Shown here: positions 50,345 to 59,371 of the stretch, in pieces | Numbering within the stretch: position 1 is the first letter of the stretch | Layout of the letters: the number at the start of each line of letters is the position of its first letter | Assembly: GCF_900112245.1 (NCBI RefSeq) | Contig: NZ_FOYX01000002.1 | Span: forward strand, 558,001 to 622,000 | Source of the DNA: Maribacter stanieri | GTDB lineage: Bacteria > Bacteroidota > Bacteroidia > Flavobacteriales > Flavobacteriaceae | Reading direction: 5' to 3' | DNA length: 64,000 nucleotides | Made by a program: the position numbers and the translations under genes | Notes under the pieces: generated by a model | Seen by the model: only the letters and a program-made list of their open reading frames with translations | The model's database searches: none | What the model was told of the DNA's origin: nothing

Positions 50345-51094
50345 CTACCGATGCATCTTATCTAAAATCTCAATAATCTCAGTTTTCTTGCGGACGGATA
50401 CCGGAACATTCTCTCCATTTTTCAACATTAAATAACCACCATCAGTTTTTATGTAGGCACTTATGCATTGAAGATTTACTAAATGACTTTGGTGTACGCG
50501 TACAAAATCGTGACTACTTAAAAGGTCCGCAAAGTACTTTAAGGTCTTTGTTACGAAAATCTTGCGTTTATCTTGAAGGTGGAAAATGGTATTATTACTA
50601 TCGGATTCACACCGAATGATATCATCTAGACTAACAATGATAATCTGGTCTAGCGTGTGTAACGATATTTTATTGGGTTTTTTCTCGGGTGCAGAAATAG
50701 TCTCCTTTAAAATTTGTAAACGTTCTTTATTGGGCTGTAACTGCTCTTTTGCCCTCGCGATTGCCAAACTCAAATCTTCGTTTGAATAGGGTTTTAATAC
50801 ATAGTCGATTGCGGCAAATTTAAAGGCACGTATAGCAAACTCATCACTTGCGGTTACAAATATTATCTTGGATTTTAAATCGGGGAAAATCTCTAAAATA
50901 TCAAACCCTGTACCATCACCCAGCATGATATCCAGGAACAGAATATCTGGTTGATTTTTACGCAATACCTTGGCAGCTTCCACTACACTCTGTGCTGTGG
51001 CGATAATTTCAATATCTGTATGTTGCGTCTCTATATCCTTCTTTAAAAGGGTTAAAGCGTCAATCATGTCTTCTACTATAATCGCTGTATGCAT
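50345..51094 (-). CDS. LytTR-family response regulator
   Basis: 249 residues: receiver domain (1-120) with acidic pocket (E8, D9), phospho-acceptor D55 (ILFLDIMLGDGTG) and conserved K in YVLKPYS; then a LytTR DNA-binding domain (about 140-245: DIIRCESDSNNTIFHLQD, FVRVHQSHLVNLQCISAY, LMLKNGENVPVSVRKK). LytTR proteins bind tandem direct repeats about 21 bp apart. Its gene directly follows the sensor kinase (6 bp). The two tandem-repeat sites at 56.8 and 59.2 kb are its likely targets. Confidence 0.94.
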   Translation of the reverse strand: MHTAIIVEDMIDALTLLKKDIETQHTDIEIIATAQSVVEAAKVLRKNQPDILFLDIMLGDGTGFDILEIFPDLKSKIIFVTASDEFAIRAFKFAAIDYVLKPYSNEDLSLAIARAKEQLQPNKERLQILKETISAPEKKPNKISLHTLDQIIIVSLDDIIRCESDSNNTIFHLQDKRKIFVTKTLKYFADLLSSHDFVRVHQSHLVNLQCISAYIKTDGGYLMLKNGENVPVSVRKKTEIIEILDKMHR

Positions 51095-51100
51095 AGGTTT

Positions 51101-54100
51101 CTAATAATCTGTTAGTAATGGTATTTTAAAGGTAATCTTGGTGCCATCAATGCTACCATCTTCATTCTTAATTTCACTTATGTGCAGGATATTCTTTCCT
51201 GCTATTGATTCTAATCGTTCTTTGGTCACGGTCAATGCCATTGATTGATGGTCTGTTTTTGGCTTTTCATTTTGCGATTTAAAAATACCCAAACCATTGT
51301 CAATTATACTGCAATGCAAATGTGTTTTAGAAGTAGTAAACCCAATCGTAAGTTTACCTGGCTTATCGCCTTTTAAAATTCCATGTCTAATCGCATTCTC
51401 TACAAAAGGCTGAATCAACATTGGCGGAATTAAAATCTCTTCTGCATCTGGTGTCGTTTGTATATCTATAGCATACTCAAAAGGTTTTTGTGCCATCAGC
51501 TTTTCTACTTCTACATAATGTCGCAATGCCTTTATTTCTTGGTCTAAACTGATATGCTCCTTTCTAGAATTCTGAAGGGTTTCTCTAAGCAGAATGGCAA
51601 AGCTATTAATGGTCGCATCCATCTTTTCTGGTTTCGTACCTGCCATAGCTTTTACCCCATTCAACACATTGAATATAAAATGCGGATTCATCTGTAATTG
51701 CAATGCTTTCTGTTCTAAGGTCAAAAGGTAATTCTGAGTTTTCAAGCGTTCTTGTTCTGCTTTGTTCTTTGCTTTTATCTTACGAATGTAAAACAAGCCA
51801 ATACCCAATAACACTACAATAGCCAATGCCAAAACAGACCATTGAAACCAGTCTTTTTTGTACAGCGGACTATCAATAAAAAAGCTAAATTTTATTGGCT
51901 CGCTTTCTTGCCATCTAAAGTTTCTAGATTGTACAGAAAAATCATGTGGACCATATGCCAGACCAGCAAAATTCTGTTTGTTTTCTTTTACCCACGGACT
52001 CCACTCTGTATCATCTAATTTTGTTCTGTATTCTATTTCATTGGGGTGGTCAACATCTACCGTTCTAAAGGAAAAACCTAGTTGCGTTTGATCAGGAGTT
52101 AATTGCAATACCTTGTTACTATTCGTCCAGTCTTTTAAAACTAATGAATCTATATTTTTATAACGCTCCTCTACCCCCGTAAAATATACCGTTGGTGGTA
52201 ACGATGCTTTCTTACTTTCACTTGGTATATGTTTTGTTAGCCCATAAATAGCACCGAACCACAGATTACCTTGTTCATCTTTATCTACCGCATTTAAACA
52301 GGTTTCTATCCCTAGAAATCCGTCATTTCTACCAAAGTGATATACGTCTGCAATCTCATTAGCTTTGTTCAATTCTATTTTATCGACTCCCCTTTCTGAG
52401 CCTGCCCACAGATACCCTTGATCATCAAAAATGAGCTGATAGATATTATTTGAAGATAAATTCTTGCTTCCTTTTAATTGTTGAAAATTTACGGGATTGG
52501 TGCTATTTGCATACCAAATACCTTTACCAGAAGTACCTAAGTAGATAGTTTCTTCATGGAAAAAAATTGTACCAATAGCTGTTTGCTGCTCCAAATCAGT
52601 TTCAATACTCGTCACCTTATTATTTTCTATATAGCCCAAATGACCATTTTGTGTGGAATACCACAGCTTACCATCTGGACTTTTAACCATGCCTTTTATC
52701 AGCATGTCGGTAATTCCATTTCGCTTAGAAAAGGTTTTTCTAACCACCAGGCTGTCATTGTCAGAGTAGTAATTGAATTTTACCATACCATGAGCATAGG
52801 TAGCTGCCCATATAAAATCATCATCGGTAATTACGGTACGCACCCAATCTGACGGAAAGCCTTTGCTTTCATCAATAATATGATTGGCGGTTCTTTCAAC
52901 GGAAACCGTATCTATCTGAATTAAAAAAGTTTCGCTTGACGAGAACACCAAACTATCGACCATTTTAGTTTCACGAAATAGCAGTCCTCTATTATCTGAC
53001 CCAGCCCAAATATTACCTTTTGAATCGCTATCAATCGTTTTAATCTTTACATCGAAAAAGGAACCATCGCTTGGTAATGAATGAATACCTGAAGAATCTA
53101 TTTTTGATAATCCAGCTTCTGAAGTGGAAAACCATAATCCGTCTGGGGCATTATGAACCGCATAAATACGATTGCCTTTTAAGCCCGTTCGTTGGTCATA
53201 ATGCTTAAAATTATTCTGAAAGTATTTGTAAAATCCGCCACCAGAAGTTGCAATCCAAAGGTTACCATTATCATCATTAATGACTTTTCTTATATGCGGA
53301 GTTGCTAATCCACCAGCCGTATTTAATCGTTTTATCTCTGAAAATTTTTTGGTCTCTACAATCGTAATACCATCATTATCAGTGGCTATCCATAATTCAT
53401 CTTCATTTTGAATTGACATGGAATTGATGCGCGATGGTTCTGGCATTAAAAACTGATTATCAGTATTCTCTGCGTCCATTATGAAAACGCCATCATCAAA
53501 TGTTGCGGCAATTATCTTGTTATTATGTAATAGAACCGACTTAAAATTATTAACCTCAACTTTCAATTGTTCAGTTGCAGATTCACTTAGTTCATTCAAC
53601 TTCCATAAGGCATTGTTGGTAGCTAACCAATACCAATTTCCATCAAAAAGTATGGTGTTAATTTCACTTCTATCAATCTCTGGATTGATAGTGATTTTTT
53701 GAAGTTCTTTGTTTTTAGCATACCTATAAACTCCCTTTTTAGTTCCAATGAATAGAACGTTTTTTGCGGAATAGATTTGGAGTATTTGGGGAGATTCAAA
53801 ATTTATAAAGCGATTCTTGACTTTTATAGATAGTCCTTTTCTACTCCCAACAAATAAAGAATCGTTTGATGTGTATAACGCATCTATGTAGTTAGAAGGT
53901 AATCCATCACTTTCATTCCAAACTTCAAAGACATCTCCGTCAAAATTTGCTAATCCGCCACCTTGTGTTCCCAACCACAAATAACCCATTTCATCTTGCA
54001 GTATATCATATACTTGAGACTGTGGTAAACCATCTGCAATTGTATAAGATCTTAGCTGACTGTTTTGCGCAAACAATTGTATTGTTCCGAAGAAACAAAA

Positions 54101-54133
54101 CACAATCAATACGTATTTCAAATAAAGTTTCAA
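51101..54133 (-). CDS. Propeller-type sensor histidine kinase (LytS class)
   Basis: 1010 residues: signal peptide (1-23), two periplasmic beta-propellers built from two-component regulator propeller repeats (phrases such as LWLGTQGGGLANFDG and NLWIATSGGGFYKYF recur), a Y_Y_Y domain (about 665-740), one membrane helix (WFQWSVLALAIVVLLGIGLFYI, about 757-778), then a His_kinase domain with QMNPHFIFNVLNGVKAM and a HATPase (PPMLIQPFVENAIRHGI, IIDNGLGIF). The conserved His of NPHFIFN is the phosphorylation site. The output partner is the LytTR regulator downstream. Unlike SusR-type hybrids, it has no fused receiver. Ligand unknown. Confidence 0.92.
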   Translation of the reverse strand: MKLYLKYVLIVFCFFGTIQLFAQNSQLRSYTIADGLPQSQVYDILQDEMGYLWLGTQGGGLANFDGDVFEVWNESDGLPSNYIDALYTSNDSLFVGSRKGLSIKVKNRFINFESPQILQIYSAKNVLFIGTKKGVYRYAKNKELQKITINPEIDRSEINTILFDGNWYWLATNNALWKLNELSESATEQLKVEVNNFKSVLLHNNKIIAATFDDGVFIMDAENTDNQFLMPEPSRINSMSIQNEDELWIATDNDGITIVETKKFSEIKRLNTAGGLATPHIRKVINDDNGNLWIATSGGGFYKYFQNNFKHYDQRTGLKGNRIYAVHNAPDGLWFSTSEAGLSKIDSSGIHSLPSDGSFFDVKIKTIDSDSKGNIWAGSDNRGLLFRETKMVDSLVFSSSETFLIQIDTVSVERTANHIIDESKGFPSDWVRTVITDDDFIWAATYAHGMVKFNYYSDNDSLVVRKTFSKRNGITDMLIKGMVKSPDGKLWYSTQNGHLGYIENNKVTSIETDLEQQTAIGTIFFHEETIYLGTSGKGIWYANSTNPVNFQQLKGSKNLSSNNIYQLIFDDQGYLWAGSERGVDKIELNKANEIADVYHFGRNDGFLGIETCLNAVDKDEQGNLWFGAIYGLTKHIPSESKKASLPPTVYFTGVEERYKNIDSLVLKDWTNSNKVLQLTPDQTQLGFSFRTVDVDHPNEIEYRTKLDDTEWSPWVKENKQNFAGLAYGPHDFSVQSRNFRWQESEPIKFSFFIDSPLYKKDWFQWSVLALAIVVLLGIGLFYIRKIKAKNKAEQERLKTQNYLLTLEQKALQLQMNPHFIFNVLNGVKAMAGTKPEKMDATINSFAILLRETLQNSRKEHISLDQEIKALRHYVEVEKLMAQKPFEYAIDIQTTPDAEEILIPPMLIQPFVENAIRHGILKGDKPGKLTIGFTTSKTHLHCSIIDNGLGIFKSQNEKPKTDHQSMALTVTKERLESIAGKNILHISEIKNEDGSIDGTKITFKIPLLTDY

Positions 54134-54184
54134 AAAAAGGTTTTCTATTTTAAGGTTTCAAGTATCATTTTAACGCTGATACCG

Positions 54185-55216
54185 TTATAATATTTGATAC
54201 AGCGAAGGGTCATTTACCGTAACGCTTTGATATTCATTTTGGTCATTAGATTGCAAAATAGGTGCCAATACACACAGTACCGTTGTTTTTCCTTTTATTA
54301 ATAATGTATTGCCTTCTACAGTACTTCTCCATCGGAATTTCTCTATCGGAATATTCAATTTAAAAAGTACCTCTGCCATTTCTGGCGATTCTGAAATCCA
54401 ATCCATAATTGCCTCTTTGTTTTCCAATTTAGGCATATCATCCGTGTTGTCAAAAGTAAACTCCCAATCTACCGGAATATTAAATTTGAAACTGTACGCT
54501 TCACCAAAAGACGATTCTTGTCTTGTCTTTAAGGCTGTAAACCAATCGATATTTACATCTGGATACGCTTCCTTAAATTCTTTAGAAAGATAAGCAGGTC
54601 CTTTAGATTCTGCCGTTGGGTAATAGCCATAATATGGTTTCGCTAAATAATGTTCTGCAAATTTTCCGCCGAATACATTAAAGTATGTTGATGCAGATAC
54701 TTGTTTTGCTCCCAACGTATTTTTTAATTCTTGTATCAAATCTTGATTTTCACCTAATCCACAAGAATGAAAAATCACTTCTGAATTCAAAGTAGCTTCA
54801 TTTTTAATTGATTGAATTTCCTGTTCTTGAATAGCATTTCGTAAGGTCTTCACCGTAATTCGCTCACCAGATTTTGTTGTCTTTAATGACACTCCTAACC
54901 AAGCATTACTATGGCTAACAATATGTATTTCTTTAAAACGAATGTGATTCTCCTCTGCTCTATTTATAAAATTTATAATCTCATCTATAGAAAACAAATC
55001 CGCTACAACCTGCATTTCTATCTTAGTGAAATACCGTTTTGCATTCGTGTAATACGTATTATCACCTTCATCAAAACCTGCAATAAACACTATAGATTCT
55101 TGCACTTTCGCTCTGCTAAAAGGCGATGCAAGCGCCGTCTCCGAGCTTTTCGAAAACGGCTTCTTGCAGCCTAGCACTAAAACACAAACCAATACCAAGA
55201 TTGTATACTTATTCAT
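54185..55216 (-). CDS. Lipoprotein with a caspase-like His/Cys pair
   Basis: 343 residues with a lipobox (VLGC, C17). The first 200 residues form an alpha-beta domain with EIHIVSHSNAW (H102) and SEVIFHSCGLGENQDL (C152). A His after a hydrophobic strand and a Cys after a second one, 50 residues apart, is the catalytic layout of clan CD peptidases and of DUF4347-type domains. The remainder (about 210-343) has no recognised family. It lies in the operon between a secreted SH3 protein and the sensor kinase. Protease activity is a hypothesis from motif spacing only. Confidence 0.6.
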   Translation of the reverse strand: MNKYTILVLVCVLVLGCKKPFSKSSETALASPFSRAKVQESIVFIAGFDEGDNTYYTNAKRYFTKIEMQVVADLFSIDEIINFINRAEENHIRFKEIHIVSHSNAWLGVSLKTTKSGERITVKTLRNAIQEQEIQSIKNEATLNSEVIFHSCGLGENQDLIQELKNTLGAKQVSASTYFNVFGGKFAEHYLAKPYYGYYPTAESKGPAYLSKEFKEAYPDVNIDWFTALKTRQESSFGEAYSFKFNIPVDWEFTFDNTDDMPKLENKEAIMDWISESPEMAEVLFKLNIPIEKFRWRSTVEGNTLLIKGKTTVLCVLAPILQSNDQNEYQSVTVNDPSLYQIL

Positions 55217-55225
55217 TTTTATCTT

Positions 55226-56119
55226 TTAATAGTCCGTACTTACTATAGCATCTTTTGTAATTGCCTGAGCCTTTTCCTTTTTCATCAACTTAGAACCATT
55301 CCAGGTATACGGAGTTGTAATGAATTCTACATTGTTCTGAGACAAAGCATCATCTAGTGTTTTGATGTTTTTTGTAATGGTAGTCTTCAATAAAATAGTA
55401 CTCTTAACACCTTGCATATCCGATGGAAAAACAAAAGACTCTGTCTTCAAATAATTGGTGTCTGCATAGTCAATTAAACTAGCCACTTTTTTAAATCGTC
55501 CGTTATTCCAAAAGATATAGCTTTTCCCTACTTGGTAACCCGAATCCGAATCGGCTAAATCTACCGTAATTACATCTTCTACGTTGAATAAACCTAAACT
55601 ACCATGGTTTTCAATATGAACAGGAATTGCACCAAGGCTATCTAAAACCATCTTGTCTAACTGCACTCCATTTTTAAAAGCACGTAATTGGTATTTTGCT
55701 TCTGCAACGCCCGACGCATTCAATGCAATACTTTCATACCCATATACAAACTTCACCTGATTGTCTGCAATGCTTCCAAAGGATTTTTGAGCAATCATTC
55801 CTCCCCAAACCCATCCGGTCTGGTCTCCTGTTGTTACTCTGTACCAGTGGCTTTTTATACCGTCAATTTCCTTGGCATACAAACTCTTTTCCCAAAGCAC
55901 CATTTTAGTACCAATATCTAAAAGTGTTATCTTTTCACTTCTAACAGAGGGCTTTTCACGAAGGAAAACTTTGTGCGCCAATAAATATTCATAGGTTAGT
56001 TCTTCTGTTGGAATTTCTTTGTCCATTATCTCAAATTCTACTTCTTGTGCGTTTTGAGCGAACATGTTTACAAATGCAAATAAGCATAGGAATAAAGCAC
56101 TTTTCTTTAAATTTCTCAT
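55226..56119 (-). CDS. Secreted SH3-domain protein
   Basis: 297 residues with a signal peptide (1-21, ending FAQNAQ). A bacterial SH3 domain (about 45-110) is read from VFLREKPSVRSEKITLLDIGTKMVLWEKS and HWYRVTTGDQTGWVWGGMI. The rest is beta-rich with no recognised domain; it ends TKDAIVSTDY, similar in style to the DAITAINY end of the next gene upstream. Bacterial SH3 domains usually bind cell-wall peptides. Same operon as the kinase. Confidence 0.75.
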   Translation of the reverse strand: MRNLKKSALFLCLFAFVNMFAQNAQEVEFEIMDKEIPTEELTYEYLLAHKVFLREKPSVRSEKITLLDIGTKMVLWEKSLYAKEIDGIKSHWYRVTTGDQTGWVWGGMIAQKSFGSIADNQVKFVYGYESIALNASGVAEAKYQLRAFKNGVQLDKMVLDSLGAIPVHIENHGSLGLFNVEDVITVDLADSDSGYQVGKSYIFWNNGRFKKVASLIDYADTNYLKTESFVFPSDMQGVKSTILLKTTITKNIKTLDDALSQNNVEFITTPYTWNGSKLMKKEKAQAITKDAIVSTDY

Positions 56120-56140
56120 AATTCTAAATTTTAAGGGTTA

Positions 56141-56704
56141 TTAATAATTAATTGCAGTAATAGCGTCTTCTGTATCAAAGTCATCATCGTTCCAAGCAAT
56201 GCTGCGAAGCACCTTAATGTCTTTGATCGTAAATGTTTCTGTGTATTGTAATGCTGCTCTTAGAATTGTTCCTTCCTTGCCAAATGACTGATTAGGAAAA
56301 ATGTAGTGTATATCTGAAATAGGTTCATACCCATATTCATTTTTGACACTTGGTAGCGCGATAAAATCATTATCATTGGTTACCAAATAATAGAACTCTT
56401 CTGTACTTGCGCAACAAGCGGAATATTCTAGGGTTACTTTTAGTACTTCTGATACATTTTCTAATTCAGGATTCTTTAAAACTGAAATGCGTATTTCGTC
56501 TAACAATCCAAAATCTGAAATAGTCAATATCCCTAAGCTATTACCTGGGTTCTCTGATACAATTACATCTAGTGCCCATGTATCTTCTTCCTCTTGTCCA
56601 ATAGTTCTTTGGTTGGCTACATTGTATTTATCCGTTAATTGAAACTCTTGTGCATTGGTAATACAAACACTTAGTACAGCGATAAATAAGATTAAATTTT
56701 TCAT
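56141..56704 (-). CDS. Secreted protein of unknown function, first gene of the kinase operon
   Basis: 187 residues with a signal peptide (1-18, cleavage near TNAQ). No family is recognised. The mature part is acidic and beta-rich, with two adjacent Cys (EYSACCASTEEFYYLV) and the end DDDFDTEDAITAINY. It heads a five-gene minus-strand run through to the LytTR regulator at 50345, and a tandem LytTR-type repeat lies 70-105 bp upstream of its start, which suggests that the circuit controls its own operon. Confidence 0.65.
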   Translation of the reverse strand: MKNLILFIAVLSVCITNAQEFQLTDKYNVANQRTIGQEEEDTWALDVIVSENPGNSLGILTISDFGLLDEIRISVLKNPELENVSEVLKVTLEYSACCASTEEFYYLVTNDNDFIALPSVKNEYGYEPISDIHYIFPNQSFGKEGTILRAALQYTETFTIKDIKVLRSIAWNDDDFDTEDAITAINY

Positions 56705-56737
56705 AGTATTTATTTTAGTTGTTTTGTTTCTATACCT

Positions 56738-56807
56738 CTAAATTAGGGTAGACATAGCGTGTTTTAGATGCTGTTCTAGTATTCGTAGACCTTCATCTAG
56801 AATTCGT
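56738..56807 (-). promoter_or_regulatory. LytTR-type tandem operator and -7 box before the kinase operon
   Basis: Plus-strand reading: CTAGTATTCGT (56776-56786) and CTAGAATTCGT (56797-56807), a direct repeat of 21-bp period. The minus-strand -7 candidate TAATTTAG (56738-56745, one mismatch) is centred 50 bp from the centre of the repeats. Confidence 0.62.
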
Positions 56808-56868
56808 TGAATGCTCCGTATTACTGGGCATGAAAGAGTACTATTTACTTGCTTTTACAAAAAGAAAA

Positions 56869-56896
56869 ACCTGCAAGAATTTACATTCCTACAGGT
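56869..56896 (-). terminator. Terminator after the VIT-VWA gene
   Basis: Stem acctgcaagaat / attcctacaggt (12 bp with two wobble pairs, read on plus), followed on the minus strand by tttttcttttt, about 45 bp after the stop. Confidence 0.7.
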
Positions 56897-56939
56897 CTTC
56901 TTCTCTCTACAGAGAACCAACTAACCAAAAACTAACTCA

Positions 56940-59087
56940 CTACTTTTTCAAAGTCAATATCATTTCTTTTTGGACTGATTTCATAGCTATTTCAGAAAAG
57001 TCCAATCTTATCTTATCCTCAGAAATCCATTTTCCATTTTCCAGCTTTTCAACACCGACAATTTTACCTTGGGCATTAAATTTTATGCGTAGACTTTCAT
57101 ACCTACCTAAGTACTTTGTTACTAATTCTGAATACATCACTTTAAATTCCATCGTTACTTGTCTTTTGTCTTTTTTCTCTATTTTGTCTTCAAAAGTTAT
57201 TGTAAAAGTTCGTTTGAACTTGCTGGTTTCTTTGACTACCGCTTCAGCCCCTACTGCTGAATTATTTACATTATTTGGCATTGGCAACGGTTGTTTTACT
57301 TTCATCAATGAACCGTCTTTATTAACTATGGCTACATCTACAGCAACAAACGAGGTATAATTGGTAACTAAGTTGTATTTAAGTCCTAATTCCACAACCT
57401 CAGCTTTCACATCTTCATTAAACAGCTTCTTGTAATCATCTAACTCCCCTATTCGCTTTCTAGCCCACAAATAACCCAATGCTTTGTTCCGCTTGCTTAA
57501 CTGTCCATCAGATACATTGTAAACTTCTCTAAACCGCTTCTTACCTTGATATCCGGTGACAATAATTTTCCCTTCTGCCTTGCCTCTATATTTACCATGA
57601 ATTATTACCGGTCTTGCTGCAAAAACATCTGGTATACTTTTTTGAGCTAGATCATACATATCAAATCCTTTAGATTCAATTTTTACTCGTGTCAATAATG
57701 GTGTGGCAATGTAGTTAGCAAAGTCTTTGGCTACTTCTTGCGCTTCCTCCGAAGTTGTCGCAATGAAAGATTCGCTATTCGATACTTTAGCCATACCCTC
57801 AATTAAATATCTATTTACACTAGAACCTATACCAAAAGTGAAGACATTTGCTTGATCTAGGTTTGAACTAATAAGCTCAAAAGCTTCCTTCTCGACGCTT
57901 ACATACCCGTCAGTTATAATTACCATAGAACGGGCAACGTTTAACTCTTTCCTTGGTAATTTGTATGCTTCATTCAGTGCGCTTAATAATTGTGTTCCGC
58001 CACCGCCTTGACCTTCCGATAAAAACCGAATAGCAGCTTCAATATTCTGTTCATTAATCTCTACCGGAGTGGGACTGAAAATTGTTGAGCTCGATGCGAA
58101 TAACTGCACATTAAACGTATCTGTCATTCGTAATCCGCATAAAAGATTACGCATTAGTTCTCTTGACACCTCTAAAGGATACCCATTCATAGAACCCGAT
58201 ACATCAACAATAAATAAATACTCACGCGCCGGAATGTCTTCTAAAACAACATTCTTGTTCGGTTCCATTTGATAGGTAAAGAAATTTTCGTCTTCGCCTT
58301 CGTATAGCAGTAAACCCGATTGTATTTGGTTGCCGCTTAGGTTGTATTTCAAGATGAAATCTCTGTTCGATGGATTTTTATTTTCCTCGGATAAAAAAAC
58401 CTCAGCAGTCTTCGCATCTGGATAATTGACATTTACATTATGTGTAGTACTATTCATATTCTGAATGATCATACCCGCATTTAGGGTAACTGTCATATCA
58501 AAATCAAAACTATCTGCAATACCCTTAGCCGTATATGGCATATTGAAGCTTTCTTCATTTTCAGCACTTTCTCCAGTAAATCGTGGACCCACTACCGCTG
58601 GAGCAACGAACTGATATTCGCCATTTAGCGGTACTAACATTTCGGTATAGTAAATGTCGATCGTAATATCATCGCCAGGCATAATATTACCCACATTCAT
58701 TTGAAATACATTAGGTCTATGTTGCTCTAACTTGGCAGCACGCTTACCTTCTTCAATTGCGCTATCGTATACTTTTTGAGCTTCTTGTTTTTCAAATATT
58801 TTGGCGTTCACAATTCGGTTGCCTATAGTCATTTGCATTTTATGTACCGCTGCTTTTGTAGAAAGGGGAAAGACATATTTAGCTTCAATTGCCTGGTTTC
58901 CTTTATTCTGATATACTTGCGTAACCTTTACATGGGCAATAGTACCCGAAATTTCAACTTCTGTTTTTGAAGATTTTAAGGGTATAACAGCATCTTCGGT
59001 AGATACCAATAAATAAGGACTATTATCGTACTGAGAAAAACCTGCGAAGAACGAGCAGCAAAGTATAATGGTGTAAAATAGTTTCAT
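56940..59087 (-). CDS. Secreted VIT and VWA domain protein
   Basis: 715 residues: signal peptide (1-18, ending GFSQ), VIT domain (about 25-155, with VTQVYQNKGNQAIEAKYVFPLSTKAAVHKM), VWA domain with a complete MIDAS start D295-VSGS (YLFIVDVSGSMNGYP), and a C-terminal region without clear family. This is the inter-alpha-trypsin-inhibitor heavy-chain layout, seen in bacterial surface adhesion or sortase-target-like proteins. It has its own promoter with a LytTR-type tandem repeat, matching that of the kinase operon. Confidence 0.88.
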   Translation of the reverse strand: MKLFYTIILCCSFFAGFSQYDNSPYLLVSTEDAVIPLKSSKTEVEISGTIAHVKVTQVYQNKGNQAIEAKYVFPLSTKAAVHKMQMTIGNRIVNAKIFEKQEAQKVYDSAIEEGKRAAKLEQHRPNVFQMNVGNIMPGDDITIDIYYTEMLVPLNGEYQFVAPAVVGPRFTGESAENEESFNMPYTAKGIADSFDFDMTVTLNAGMIIQNMNSTTHNVNVNYPDAKTAEVFLSEENKNPSNRDFILKYNLSGNQIQSGLLLYEGEDENFFTYQMEPNKNVVLEDIPAREYLFIVDVSGSMNGYPLEVSRELMRNLLCGLRMTDTFNVQLFASSSTIFSPTPVEINEQNIEAAIRFLSEGQGGGGTQLLSALNEAYKLPRKELNVARSMVIITDGYVSVEKEAFELISSNLDQANVFTFGIGSSVNRYLIEGMAKVSNSESFIATTSEEAQEVAKDFANYIATPLLTRVKIESKGFDMYDLAQKSIPDVFAARPVIIHGKYRGKAEGKIIVTGYQGKKRFREVYNVSDGQLSKRNKALGYLWARKRIGELDDYKKLFNEDVKAEVVELGLKYNLVTNYTSFVAVDVAIVNKDGSLMKVKQPLPMPNNVNNSAVGAEAVVKETSKFKRTFTITFEDKIEKKDKRQVTMEFKVMYSELVTKYLGRYESLRIKFNAQGKIVGVEKLENGKWISEDKIRLDFSEIAMKSVQKEMILTLKK

Positions 59088-59117
59088 GATTGTTGAATTA
59101 GATTAATATTTCTTATT

Positions 59118-59187
59118 CAAATCTAACAGTGAACAATCGCTATATAGGGTGGCTTTTAGTATTCGTCGGGTATGAACTAGAATTCGT
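59118..59187 (-). promoter_or_regulatory. LytTR-type tandem operator and -7 box before the VIT-VWA gene
   Basis: TTAGTATTCGT (59156-59166) and CTAGAATTCGT (59177-59187), 21-bp period. The minus-strand -7 box TAGATTTG (59118-59125) is a perfect TAnnTTTG, centred 50 bp from the centre of the repeats, the same spacing as at 56738. Confidence 0.68.
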
Positions 59188-59317
59188 TGCTTCTAATAAG
59201 AGTCTAAATACTATTCAATCTTTAAAATACATTTTTAAGCTGGGTGCAGATAAAACGTAGAGATACTTGTAGTGCGCTGACAAAAAAATAATCAGCCACA
59301 AATTGGAGCAAAAAAAT

Positions 59318-59350
59318 GGATTCTACCTCCATGTAAATAAGGTAGAATCC
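59318..59350 (-). terminator. Terminator after the fucosidase gene
   Basis: 11-bp perfect stem ggattctacct / aggtagaatcc with an 11-nt loop, followed on the minus strand by a run of six T, 22 bp after the stop. Confidence 0.85.
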
Positions 59351-59371
59351 AATATTAAAAAGCAATAAAAT

